Assembly: GCF_007743815.1 (NCBI RefSeq)
Contig: NZ_CP036265.1
Coordinates: forward strand, 2,410,323 to 2,474,322
Length of the DNA stretch: 64,000 bases
DNA from: Alienimonas californiensis
GTDB lineage: Bacteria > Planctomycetota > Planctomycetia > Planctomycetales > Planctomycetaceae
Direction: 5' to 3'
Of this stretch, positions 8,083 to 15,872 are shown one piece after another (within the stretch, counting starts at the first letter, position 1; the number at the start of each line of letters is the position of its first letter). Under the pieces are notes generated by a model. That model made no database searches. It was not told where the DNA came from and was given only the letters and a program-made list of their open reading frames with translations. Position numbers and translations under genes: made by a program.

Positions 8083-11000
8083 GTGCCGACCGAACCCGAT
8101 CCCGCCGTCGAACCCGCCCCGGCCCGCCCACCCAAGGGGGCGGTCCGGTGGGGACGGCTGGCGGCGGTGGGGGCGGCGGTGCTGGCCGCGGGGCTGTGGT
8201 TCGCCCCGGCGTTCGTGGCCCGCTCCGGCCTGCGACACACCGTCGCGCACCGCATTTTTCCCGGGCTGAACGCCGACGTGACCGTCGGCCGGGCGGAACT
8301 CTCCTGGCTCGCCCCCGCCACGCTGCGGGACGTCACCATGACCGCCCGCGGCGACGCCGGCCGGGCTGGCGAGCCGCTGCTGCGCGTCGAGGCGATCCGC
8401 ACCGAGCGCCCGCTGCACGCCCTGCTCTCGGCCGCCCTGTTTCCCGGCGCCAAGCCGGTGGATTACGGCACGATCACGCTGGAGGAGCCGGACCTCCGCG
8501 TCCGCGTGCGGCCCGGCGGCAGCGATTTGGAGGACGCCCTCGCCCCGCTGCTGGACGGCGAGAGCTCCCAGACGCCCCCCGGGTTCGCCGTGACGGTAAA
8601 GGACGGTTCCATGACGGTTCTCGACCTGAGCGGCCGGCGGCTGGAGGGGCGGGTCCTCTCCGGCACGGTCCGGCGGCCGGCGGGGGTCGCGCTGCCGGAC
8701 CGGGCGGAGCTGGCCGGAACCTGGGGCGACGGCGAGCGGTCCGGCACGGTCGCGGCGAAGATGAACGCCGCGGCTGCGAACGGCCCCGTGACGAACGACC
8801 CGGCGGCGAAGGTTCAGGGTTCGAACCGCTGGGCGTTGCGGGTGGACGGTCTGCCCCTCACCGCGGCCGTCCCGTTGCAGACGCGATTCGCCGCGGAGGA
8901 CGCCGTCGCCTGGGCGCTGGACGGGGCGCTGTCCGCCGATCTGAGCGGCGACCTCGACGCGCAGGGCTGGACCGCCGAGGGGCGCCTGCTGGGCGATCGC
9001 GTCACCGCCCGCCGGGCCGATTGGTCTGTGGGCGACCGGCTGCGGCTGGCCTCCGCCCACCTCGCCGGCGGGCTGTCCGGCCGGTTTGATGACGCCGGGG
9101 CGGGCGTGCGGGCGACGCGACTGCGGTTCGTCTCCGATCTGGGCGAACTCTCCGCCGACGGCCCGCTGCCGACCGCCCTGCCGGCCGATCCGGCGACCCT
9201 GCTGGACGGGGATCGCCGCCTGTCGGGTCGCATCGACGTCGCCGCGCTGGCCGCCCAACTGCCCGGCGTGCTGGGGCTGACCGAGGGGGCGACGGTCGAG
9301 AGCGGCTCCCTCAACCTCTCCCTGACGACCGCCGCGGGCGACGCGCCCGGCGCCCGCCGGTTCGCCGCCTCCGGCGAGTTGGAGAACCTACGGGCCGCGC
9401 TGCCGGGGGGCGAGCGGATCGCCCCGGAGGGGCCGATCTCCGCTCAATTGGAGGCCGTGCGGGAGGGCGTGGGGGCGGTGACGATCGAACGCCTCGCCGC
9501 CCGGGCGGACGGCCTCAGCGCGGTCGGTCGGGGGGCCGTGGAGGATCTGACGGCGGAGGTCGCGGTCGATCTCGCCGCGTTCGACCGCACGTTCGGTCGG
9601 CTGCTCGACCTCGGCGGACGCTGGGCCGGGGCGGCGGACGGCACCCTCCGGATTCGCCGCACCGCCGCGAACCGCTTCGCCGTCCGGGCCGGGGCGGTGG
9701 GGCGGGAGATTCGCTTCCTCCCCCCCGCCGGCGGTTCGGTGCGGGAGGAAGAGGTGACGGTGAAGGTCGGCGTCGACCTCGTCCGCGACGACGCCGGGCG
9801 CTGGGCGACGACCTTCGCCGGAGCGAAGGCGGAATCCGGGTCCGACGTGCTGTCGATTACTCCGCGGGACTCCGGCGAACTCTCGCTGACTCTCGACGGG
9901 GAGTTGGCAACGCTCAGGAATCGCGTTGCGACGCTCGTTGACTTTCCGGTTGACTCCGCGGCGGGCGGTCTGCGGGCGTCCGCGACGCTGCTGCCGGCGG
10001 GTGCGGGGTGGGCGGTGGAGGAGGGGAAGGCGGAGTTGCGGCGGCTGATCGTCGACGTCCCCGGCCTGCGGCTGCGGGAATCCGTGGCGACGCTGGAGGC
10101 CCGCGGCACGCTCGATCCCGCCGCCGGGACCTTCGCCGGAGCGTTCCAGTGGGTCGGCGACGCCCTCTCCCTGCAGGCGGAGCGGGTGCGGTTCGACTCC
10201 GCCGCGACCCCGGCCCTGACGGCGGATCTGACCGCCCGCGGCGACGCGGCCCGGTTCTGGGCCTGGTTCCCCGCCGCCGACGCCGCCTCCGTGCGGCCGG
10301 AGGGGCGCTTCACCGCGGACGGCGCCGGCACGGCGGAGTTCGGCCCCGCGGGCTTCGCGGGAGCCGGGTTCACCGGGACCGTCGCCTTCACCGATCTCTC
10401 GATCCTCACCCCGCCGGACCCGCGGTCCGCCCCGGTCGCCGCCTGGTCCGTGGCGTGGCGGGAGCCGACGGCGACCCTCGCCGGGTCGGTGCGTTACGAC
10501 GCCGGCGCGGCGGACGCCGGCGATGCGTTGCACCTGGGGCCGCTCGCGGTCACGGCGGGCGGGGCGTCGCTGACGGCCGGCGGCGTGGTGCAGGACCTGT
10601 CCGGGGCGATGCGGGCGGACCTGTCCGGGCGGCTCGCCGTGGACTGGGCGACGCTGGGGCCGCGGCTGGGGACGGCGGAGGCCGGAGCGACGCTGACGGG
10701 CCGGAGCGATCGGCCGTTCACGCTCCGCGGACCGCTGGGGTCGCTTTCGGAGCTGTCCGGCCGGGCGGGGCTGGGTTGGGACGAACTCCGCGGGGGCGGG
10801 TTCTCCTTCGGTCCGGGCGTGCTGGTCGCCACGCTGGACGGCGGGCGGGCGCGGATCGACGGCGTCGATTGGCCGCTCGTGCCGCTGTCCGGCGGCGACG
10901 CGGCCGGGGGGGCGTCGCGCTCGTCGATCGGCCGGCTGCAGACCACCCCGACGGTCGACTTCACCGGCCGCGAGGCCGCGGTGCGGTTGCCGGCGGGGCG

Positions 11001-11655
11001 CATTCTGTCCGGCGTGCGGTTCACGCCGGAGGCGACCCGCGGGTGGTTGGGTCTGGTGAGCCCGCTGGCGGCGGGCTCCGTGCAGGCGGACGGGGCGTTC
11101 GACGTGGACCTCGACGGCGCCGCCGCCCCGCTGTCGGACCTGCTCGCCGGCGACCTGCGGCGGGCGGGGGCCGGCGGGCGGTTGGTCGTGGAGCGGGCCG
11201 ATTTCACCGCCGGCCCGGTCGCCGACGGCCTGCTGGGGGCGGTCCGCGGCGCCAGCGCCCTGCTCCGCGGCTCGGTCGGCGGCGATTTGCAGGACGTCCG
11301 CGTGCGGCTGCCGGCCCAGTCGACGCCCTTCCGGCTCTCCGGCGGGCGGGTCTTCCACCAGAACCTCATCGCCCGCAGCGGGTCGGTGGAGGTGACGACC
11401 AGCGGCTCGGTCGGGCTGGACGGGGCCCTGGACCTGCGGGCGGAGATCCCGCTGGGCGGAGACCTGGGCGGCCGGCGGGCGACGGTGCCGATCGGCGGGA
11501 CCATCGACGCCCCCCGGATCGACGCCGCCCGCCTGGCCGAAGCCGCCGCCCGCGGGGCGGTCGACACCGCCGTCGAGCGGGAGCGGGGGCGCCTGGAGGA
11601 GAAGGCGACCCGCGAAATCGGCCGCGGTCTGGACCGCCTGTTCGGCCGGGAGTGA
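8083..11655 (+). CDS. Large AsmA-like periplasmic/envelope protein
   Basis: The product is 1190 residues from a GTG start. One N-terminal transmembrane helix (about residues 26-46) anchors a very long export-side region. This region is made of beta-rich repeats such as SWLAPATLRDVTM, LRVEAIRTERPL and GTITLEEPDLRV, the pattern of AsmA/TamB-like bridge proteins near their N terminus. The C terminus (AEIPLGGDLGGRRATVPIGG, then IDAPRIDAARLAEAAARGAV and a charged coiled tail) matches the AsmA-like C-terminal style. Such proteins are thought to carry lipids between membranes. The sequence is diverged and the role is inferred from architecture. The gene appears monocistronic and ends 18 bp before the edge of the integron remnant. 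Confidence 0.7.
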   Translation: MPTEPDPAVEPAPARPPKGAVRWGRLAAVGAAVLAAGLWFAPAFVARSGLRHTVAHRIFPGLNADVTVGRAELSWLAPATLRDVTMTARGDAGRAGEPLLRVEAIRTERPLHALLSAALFPGAKPVDYGTITLEEPDLRVRVRPGGSDLEDALAPLLDGESSQTPPGFAVTVKDGSMTVLDLSGRRLEGRVLSGTVRRPAGVALPDRAELAGTWGDGERSGTVAAKMNAAAANGPVTNDPAAKVQGSNRWALRVDGLPLTAAVPLQTRFAAEDAVAWALDGALSADLSGDLDAQGWTAEGRLLGDRVTARRADWSVGDRLRLASAHLAGGLSGRFDDAGAGVRATRLRFVSDLGELSADGPLPTALPADPATLLDGDRRLSGRIDVAALAAQLPGVLGLTEGATVESGSLNLSLTTAAGDAPGARRFAASGELENLRAALPGGERIAPEGPISAQLEAVREGVGAVTIERLAARADGLSAVGRGAVEDLTAEVAVDLAAFDRTFGRLLDLGGRWAGAADGTLRIRRTAANRFAVRAGAVGREIRFLPPAGGSVREEEVTVKVGVDLVRDDAGRWATTFAGAKAESGSDVLSITPRDSGELSLTLDGELATLRNRVATLVDFPVDSAAGGLRASATLLPAGAGWAVEEGKAELRRLIVDVPGLRLRESVATLEARGTLDPAAGTFAGAFQWVGDALSLQAERVRFDSAATPALTADLTARGDAARFWAWFPAADAASVRPEGRFTADGAGTAEFGPAGFAGAGFTGTVAFTDLSILTPPDPRSAPVAAWSVAWREPTATLAGSVRYDAGAADAGDALHLGPLAVTAGGASLTAGGVVQDLSGAMRADLSGRLAVDWATLGPRLGTAEAGATLTGRSDRPFTLRGPLGSLSELSGRAGLGWDELRGGGFSFGPGVLVATLDGGRARIDGVDWPLVPLSGGDAAGGASRSSIGRLQTTPTVDFTGREAAVRLPAGRILSGVRFTPEATRGWLGLVSPLAAGSVQADGAFDVDLDGAAAPLSDLLAGDLRRAGAGGRLVVERADFTAGPVADGLLGAVRGASALLRGSVGGDLQDVRVRLPAQSTPFRLSGGRVFHQNLIARSGSVEVTTSGSVGLDGALDLRAEIPLGGDLGGRRATVPIGGTIDAPRIDAARLAEAAARGAVDTAVERERGRLEEKATREIGRGLDRLFGRE

Positions 11656-11672
11656 CCGCGGCCGCGGTCGGC

Positions 11673-11708
11673 CTCGGGTGCCCGCCGCATAACGGAATGC
11701 CGTTATCC
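11673..11708 (-). repeat. Truncated attC-like site, left edge of integron remnant
   Basis: Read on the minus strand, GGATAAC (ending the cassette gene) is followed by GGCATTCC and GTTATGC, then GGCGGGCACCCGAG. GCACCCGAG is the same sequence found in the complete attC at 11923-12013. The rest of the site, including its other stem arm and second core, is missing at the junction with the AsmA-like gene. On the plus strand, ATAACGG (11689-11695) and CCGTTAT (11700-11706) form a perfect 7-bp hairpin. Confidence 0.5.
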
Positions 11709-11918
11709 CGCATCCTCGGCTAACTCCAAGTCTGCGGACTGAATCGACAGCGTCCCGCATCGTGGACAACACAGCCCCACAATCCCGTCGTCCAGTTGCT
11801 TGCGACCTGCACACGGCTCACAAAAGATGATCCGGCAGGACGCGCAGTAGAGCGCGTGGTCGAACGGCCGCGTGGCGCGGAAGTTGTTGGTGCCGCAGAT
11901 GGAACAAGTGGTGGCCAA
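11703..11918 (-). CDS. Cassette gene: small zinc-ribbon protein
   Basis: The product is about 71 residues. It has a CSIC pair near the start, then CASC, CEPC and CPRC: four CxxC knuckles that probably bind two zinc ions. No fold or partner is recognised beyond that. The start is uncertain. A TTG at 11918 lies 5 bases after the GTTATCC core of the upstream attC, exactly where cassette genes begin. An ATG at 11966 is in frame but inside the attC itself. The stop codon TAA is part of the GGATAAC core that opens the next attC, as is common in integron cassettes. Base composition is lower in GC than the flanking chromosome. Confidence 0.6.
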   Translation of the reverse strand: MATTCSICGTNNFRATRPFDHALYCASCRIIFCEPCAGRKQLDDGIVGLCCPRCGTLSIQSADLELAEDAG

Positions 11919-11922
11919 TGCG

Positions 11923-12013
11923 GGATAACGTCCAAAATCACCCGGTCGCGACGAGCGATATTCCATTGTCAAAACGCCCGACTTCGCGACTCGGGTGCAT
12001 TTTTTTGTTATCC
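11923..12013 (-). repeat. attC recombination site (complete)
   Basis: The 91-bp site lies between two cassette genes. Its ends are complementary cores, GGATAAC (11923-11929) and GTTATCC (12007-12013). Inside, ACCCG (11940-11944) pairs with CGGGT (11992-11996), and GTCGCGA (11945-11951) pairs with TCGCGAC (11984-11990). T11991 is left unpaired, like the extrahelical bases that set attC strand choice. The central region, with TTCCATTG and AAAACGCC, is shared with the site near 13144-13225. The core GTTATCC departs from the usual GTTRRRY consensus. This is the clearest evidence that the island is an integron. Confidence 0.8.
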
Positions 12014-12523
12014 GCAGTTTAACAGATGGGTGACCAATGCGCAGAGCTCATCCGTCCCATGGAAAGTGATTTTGAACTCATTGCATGGATTGTGTTCGAG
12101 TAGAAGCATCCACTGTTTGTTTGACGCAACAAGGCCAAGCCACGATACGCCGCCTTCGGGCGCGGGTGAAGTCTCGAAGTTGTTGAGATTCCATTCCGTG
12201 GCGTATTCGTAGTTGTTTTTACGCACCCACGATAGCACGGATAAGGCATTGTCTGGGTCGTATCCGTAGAACCAGTACGCTTGTTGATTGTTAGTGGCGG
12301 ATCGAACGGCAGAAATCAATTGCTGATACTGAGAGCGACCGGTGCCATCAGAAAAAGACGCGGCCTTGCCAGTGCCATCGATCAAGGCAAGTACGAAAGA
12401 CCATTCGACCGGCGTTTCATACAGCGTTTCTGTTCGATCAAAACCGGTTGGAGTGAAGTATCCATCCGCATCGAACTGCGTCGATTGGATCCAAGTTTCG
12501 ATTTCAGAATTCACGCTGTGCAT
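12008..12523 (-). CDS. Cassette gene: hypothetical protein
   Basis: The product is 171 residues and has no motif I recognise. It is acidic, rich in Trp/Tyr/Asn, without signal peptide or membrane helices, and ends in [19 protein letters not shown]. The ATG at 12523 lies five bases after GTTATCC, the expected first-cassette position. The in-frame GTG at 12565 would overlap the integrase stop and is rejected. The stop TAA is inside the GGATAAC core of the following attC. GC content is clearly lower than that of the neighbouring chromosomal genes, which supports recent capture. Many cassette genes encode toxins, antitoxins or defence proteins, but nothing here shows which. Confidence 0.75.
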   Translation of the reverse strand: MHSVNSEIETWIQSTQFDADGYFTPTGFDRTETLYETPVEWSFVLALIDGTGKAASFSDGTGRSQYQQLISAVRSATNNQQAYWFYGYDPDNALSVLSWVRKNNYEYATEWNLNNFETSPAPEGGVSWLGLVASNKQWMLLLEHNPCNEFKITFHGTDELCALVTHLLNCG

Positions 12524-12528
12524 CTGGC

Positions 12529-12584
12529 GGATAACTAGTGTTTCTCCGGCACTCTGCAAGATCACGCTCGCACGTTATCTTGCA
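12529..12584 (-). other. Candidate attI region at the integrase 3' end
   Basis: On the minus strand the integrase stop codon is followed by about 27 bases and then GTTATCC (12535-12529), where the first cassette begins. TGCAAGAT (12555-12562) and ATCTTGCA (12577-12584) form a perfect 8-bp inverted repeat across the stop codon. GATAAC lies next to it. An attI downstream of intI is expected only if the integrase points toward its cassettes. The call is positional and no attI consensus was matched. Confidence 0.4.
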
Positions 12585-12789
12585 CGGAGTCGGGCTCGGG
12601 GAGGTCGAAGTCGGCCGGGCTGACGACGCCGCGCCCGCCCCGGTTCAGGACGTGCGTGTACACCATCGTCGTCCGAACGTCCTTGTGCCCAAGAAGTTCC
12701 TGCACGGTGCGGATGTCGTAGCCGGCTTCGATCAGGTGCCTCGCGAAGCTGTGCCGGAACGCGTGGGTGATCGCTCGCTTCGGGTGCAT
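12562..12789 (-). pseudogene. intI: Integron integrase IntI, C-terminal fragment
   Basis: The frame encodes only the last quarter of a tyrosine recombinase: [23 protein letters not shown], and [13 protein letters not shown]. These correspond to box II with its catalytic Arg, the His of the LGH motif and the nucleophile Tyr, in the wording typical of integron integrases. The N-terminal DNA-binding part, catalytic box I Arg and the Lys are absent. Translation upstream of about 12778 is not IntI-like. The first residues MHPKR come from an attC fragment (12780-12802) fused to the gene. The ATG at 12789 is therefore accidental and the protein should be inactive. The intI 3' end faces the cassettes, the inverted orientation I recall for planctomycete integrons. 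Confidence 0.8.
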
Positions 12790-12802
12790 GCGATTGTTAG
12801 GC
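12780..12802 (-). repeat. Partial attC fused to the integrase fragment
   Basis: Just after the stop of the membrane-protein cassette, the minus strand reads GCCTAAC (12802-12796), a perfect RYYYAAC core. It is followed by AATCGCATGCACCCGA. The 10-mer TCGGGTGCAT (12780-12789 on plus) is identical to 11991-12000 in the complete attC. After that the sequence switches abruptly to integrase coding sequence. The site is half an attC, so a deletion or illegitimate recombination joined it to intI. Confidence 0.65.
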
Positions 12803-12809
12803 CGCGTCG

Positions 12810-13139
12810 TCACTTGCTTGTGTAGGCCGTCCATAACAGAAACGTCGCAATGCTCATCGTGCCGATGCAGAACGACAGAGCCGATCCGTAAAACAAGATC
12901 GGCGAACTCTCCCGCGTGAATGTGGGGCCGTTCTTCCATCTCAGTCGACCCGTGTAAAACGTGGTGAAGTTGCCGACGGCGAACGCGAGCCAAAACCCTG
13001 TCACAAAGATGCGGGCACTGAGCCTCTCGTCCTTTGTGATCAATTGAAGAATGAATGCGACAAATCCAAGGCCGAGGGCGGCGAAGAATATGTGTCGCTC
13101 AATGGCATTCGCACGCTCCTTTTGTTCTTCGGTGGGCAT
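12810..13139 (-). CDS. Cassette gene: small membrane protein
   Basis: The product is 109 residues with a charged N terminus ([16 protein letters not shown]). Three predicted membrane helices follow: [36 protein letters not shown] and [18 protein letters not shown]. No family is recognised. The ATG lies four bases after GTTAGGT, a GTTRRRY core belonging to the attC-like site at 13144-13225. The TGA stop precedes GCCTAAC, so the gene is bounded by recombination cores on both sides as a cassette should be. GC content is below that of the flanking DNA. Small membrane proteins are frequent among cassettes; function is unknown. Confidence 0.7.
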   Translation of the reverse strand: MPTEEQKERANAIERHIFFAALGLGFVAFILQLITKDERLSARIFVTGFWLAFAVGNFTTFYTGRLRWKNGPTFTRESSPILFYGSALSFCIGTMSIATFLLWTAYTSK

Positions 13140-13143
13140 AGCG

Positions 13144-13225
13144 ACCTAACAGCTGCGATAACCGAGTCGCGGCGATTGATTTTCCATTGCCGAAAACGCC
13201 GACTCCGCGACTTCGCGCGGGTGGC
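13144..13225 (-). repeat. attC-like site, right edge of integron remnant
   Basis: The site ends with GTTAGGT (13150-13144 on minus), preceded by a second core-like GTTATCG. AGTCGCGG (13165-13172) pairs with CCGCGACT (13205-13212). The central TTCCATTG...AAAACGCC stretch matches the complete attC at 11923-12013. The far RYYYAAC core is not recognisable; the sequence runs into GC-rich chromosomal DNA after about 13225. Confidence 0.6.
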
Positions 13226-14266
13226 CGGGGTCGGCCGGCGAACCGTGCGGGACAGCCGTTCGACGGGAGTCGGCCGGCCCCGGGCGAGCGACGCGGCTTG
13301 CTCTGGTGCGTGAGCGACCCGGTCCGGGGGCGGCCCGGCCACGTCGCTCCGCAACCCGTCTCACCGGCGGGCCGACCTCGGCCGCCCGCCGCTCCGCGAC
13401 CCGGGCGTGCGACGGCGGCGTCGGCCGGCCGGGGGTCGGCGGCAGCGGGGCGGCGAACATCCGCGAGATCCTCCGCCGACACGGTGCCCTCGCACCCCGG
13501 TCGCGTCAATCCGCCGCCCGCGCCCGGGGCGGGCCGGCGGCGGTTCGTTTTCGTAAGTCCATTTCCCGATCGTGAGTTGCGGCAAAATCGGTCCCCAACC
13601 CGCGTAGGGTGAGGGGTTCGACGACACGCCGCCCGCATCGAGGCGGGCGGCGGTCGGACTCCTCGCGGGGCGAAACGGACGGCCGACGTTGGTGACGGAG
13701 GCCGAGCCCGATTCGCCCCCGCGTTCGCCCGGCTCGCGACCGGGCGACGCGACCCGCCCCCCGCCCGTCGGCACGGACGCCGAACCCGCCCCGCCTTCCC
13801 TCGGGAGAGCCCTCGAAGTTCGCTTCGACCGGCCCCGGGCACGGCGGGCGGGCCGTTTCCGAGGCCCGGCGAATCGTCGCCGGACGCCCGTATCCCACCT
13901 TCCCTTCCCCAGCCCCGGCGCACACCGGCCGGGCCGACGACCTGTCGGGCGGGGCGGCGAACGCAACGCGTGACGCAGAACCCACGGCGACCGGTCCTCC
14001 CCGAAGAGGGGGCCCGGCGGCCCGACCGAGAAGCGAGCGCTTTTCGGCCGGGTTCGCCGCTGCGCCGGGACGACCGGGCCGGATTCACCGGTTGCGCCCC
14101 GTCGAACGCCGCCGTCGGCGGGGCGAACGCGCCCGCGGCGGTTGCGGCGGCCCGACAGCGGGCGGAAGATCGGCGATCCCCTGCTCCGCCCCGCCCGGTC
14201 CGGCGTTTTCGTTCACGCCGACGGACCGGGCCGTTTGATCGAACGACCTCTCTGAACCTGTCCGCC
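13226..14266. other. GC-rich gap without a supportable gene
   Basis: This region of about 1.04 kb separates the integron edge from the Hsp70 gene. Frames are open on both strands only because stop codons are rare in such GC-rich DNA, and the translations are Arg/Pro/Ala-rich without domain signals. GTCGGCCGGC recurs near 13230, 13269 and 13430, and CGCTCCGCRACCCG occurs twice near 13345 and 13390. CGCCGCCCGC (13627-13636) and GCGGGCGGCG (13643-13652) form a perfect 10-bp hairpin. It could be a decayed part of the island, a long leader of the Hsp70 gene, or hold an RNA that I cannot identify. Confidence 0.45.
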
Positions 14267-15841
14267 ATGAAGTTCCTCGACGGCGAAACGGTCGGCATCG
14301 ACCTCGGCACGACCTACAGCGCCATCGCCCACCTCAACGACGAGGGCGAGCCGGTCATCATCAACAACGGCGACGACCGCCCCATCACCCCCAGCGTGGT
14401 GCTGTTGGGCGAGGGCGGCCGCGTGATGGTCGGCCCCAGCTTCGAACGCATCGCTCTGGAGAAGCCGGAGAACGTCGTCGAAGCCGTCAAACGGCAGATG
14501 GGCAACAAAGATTATTACGTCGTTTATCAGGGCAAGAAGCTCACGCCGGAGTTCATTAGCGCCCTGATCCTCAAAAAGCTGAAGCAGGACGCGGAGGTTC
14601 GCATCGGCCCGGTGGCGAACGCCGTCGTCACGGTGCCCTATTACTTCAACGACGTCCGCCGGAAGGCCACGCAGGACGCCGGGCAGGTCGCCGGGCTGAA
14701 CGTCGTGGACATCATTAACGAGCCCACCGCGGCCACGCTGGCCTACGCCTGGAACAAGGGCGATCTGGGCCGCACCGACACCGGCGGCGGGGAGACGACC
14801 ATCCTGGTGTACGACCTCGGCGGCGGGACGTTCGACGTCACGGTGGTCCGGTTCACCTCCACGACCTTCCGCGTGCTGGCCACCGACGGCGACGTGATGC
14901 TCGGCGGGCTGGACTGGTCGAACCGGCTGGTCGAGCACCTCGCGGAGCAGTTCACCCGCAAATACGGCGACGACCCCCGCCAGGACCCCGAGGGCCTGCG
15001 GGCGTTCTTCCAGGAGTGCGAAGACGCCAAACGCAAACTGTCCAAAAACGACCGGGCGCCGGTCAGCGTCTATTACAAGGGCAAAACGCTGACGGTGCAG
15101 CTCACCCGCTCGGACTTCGAGCGGATGACCGCGGACCTGATGCAGCGGACCCGCGACACGACCGAACTGGTCCTGCAGCAGTCCGGCGTGGACCCGGCCC
15201 AACTGGACGAGGTCGTGCTGATCGGCGGGTCGACCTATATGCCGATCGTCGAGAAAACCTTGAAGGAGATCACCCGGCAGGAGCCCTCCCGCAGCCTGAT
15301 GCCGGAGCGGGCCGTGGCCGAGGGCGCCGCGATTCACGCCGCCATTCTGCAGGCCAAACACGGCGGCGGCGGCAAGATGGCGGAGGCCCTCCGCAAGCGG
15401 CTGGAACGCGTCAAGCAGGTGGACGTGAACAGCCACAGCCTGGGCATCAAGGTCGCCGACCCGGAGAAGAAAGGGTCGCGGATGAATCACGTCATGATCC
15501 CCCGCAACACCTCAATTCCCGCCAGCAAGACGCAGCGGTTCAAAACGACCAGCGATAATCAGAAGACGGTGCACGTGGAGGTGCTCGAGGGCGAGGCCCG
15601 CGACCCCGCCGCCTGCACGCTGATCGGCGACTTCCGCATCGTCGGCCTGCCGCCGGACATGAAAAAGGGCAGCCCGGTGGAGGTCACCTACAGCTACGAC
15701 GCCAGCGGCCGCATCAGCGCCCGGGCGCGGGACCTGACCGCCAATAAAGAGGCCGCGACCGAGATCATCCGCGACGGCGGCCTGTCCGAGGGCAACGTGG
15801 CCGACTTCGAGAAGCTGGCCAGCGAATACGACGTGGACTGA
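14267..15841 (+). CDS. Hsp70 family protein lacking the C-terminal lid
   Basis: The product is 524 residues. The nucleotide-binding domain is complete: GIDLGTTYSAIAHL (phosphate 1), VYDLGGGTFDVTVV (phosphate 2), LIGGSTYMPIVEK (adenosine loop) and INEPTAATLAYAW. A beta-type substrate domain follows, with IPRNTSIPASKTQ. The protein stops there, about 100 residues shorter than DnaK, so the helical lid is missing. The usual hydrophobic interdomain linker is also replaced, by VNSHSLGIKV. It is probably an accessory chaperone rather than the housekeeping DnaK. The ATG at 14267 is chosen because it immediately precedes the conserved domain. The open frame upstream to 13970 reads as Arg/Pro-rich filler. 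No dnaJ or grpE gene is adjacent. Confidence 0.88.
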   Translation: MKFLDGETVGIDLGTTYSAIAHLNDEGEPVIINNGDDRPITPSVVLLGEGGRVMVGPSFERIALEKPENVVEAVKRQMGNKDYYVVYQGKKLTPEFISALILKKLKQDAEVRIGPVANAVVTVPYYFNDVRRKATQDAGQVAGLNVVDIINEPTAATLAYAWNKGDLGRTDTGGGETTILVYDLGGGTFDVTVVRFTSTTFRVLATDGDVMLGGLDWSNRLVEHLAEQFTRKYGDDPRQDPEGLRAFFQECEDAKRKLSKNDRAPVSVYYKGKTLTVQLTRSDFERMTADLMQRTRDTTELVLQQSGVDPAQLDEVVLIGGSTYMPIVEKTLKEITRQEPSRSLMPERAVAEGAAIHAAILQAKHGGGGKMAEALRKRLERVKQVDVNSHSLGIKVADPEKKGSRMNHVMIPRNTSIPASKTQRFKTTSDNQKTVHVEVLEGEARDPAACTLIGDFRIVGLPPDMKKGSPVEVTYSYDASGRISARARDLTANKEAATEIIRDGGLSEGNVADFEKLASEYDVD

Positions 15842-15872
15842 GGCCGATCGGCCGCGGCGTGAGGCCGGCGTC

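Noticed and set aside
10008..11723. Long plus-strand frame (571 codons) inside the AsmA-like gene
   Set aside because: Out-of-frame Arg/Gly-rich product; the AsmA-like frame has a proper start, membrane anchor and family-like ends.
9388..11814. Long minus-strand frame (808 codons) opposite the AsmA-like gene
   Set aside because: Arg/Pro/Gln-rich translation without domains; it is the antisense shadow of a GC-rich gene with a clear product.
12562..12993. Full tyrosine recombinase of 143 residues
   Set aside because: Only residues from about 69 onward resemble an integrase; the rest is out-of-frame sequence of the membrane-protein cassette and an attC fragment.
13970..14266. 99-residue N-terminal extension of the Hsp70 protein
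   Set aside because: Arg/Pro/Ala-rich with no conserved features; the Hsp70 fold begins a few residues after the ATG at 14267.
13099..14310. 403-codon minus-strand frame covering the gap and the Hsp70 start
   Set aside because: Arg-rich low-complexity product that overlaps the convincing Hsp70 start and the integron cassette; no conserved motif.
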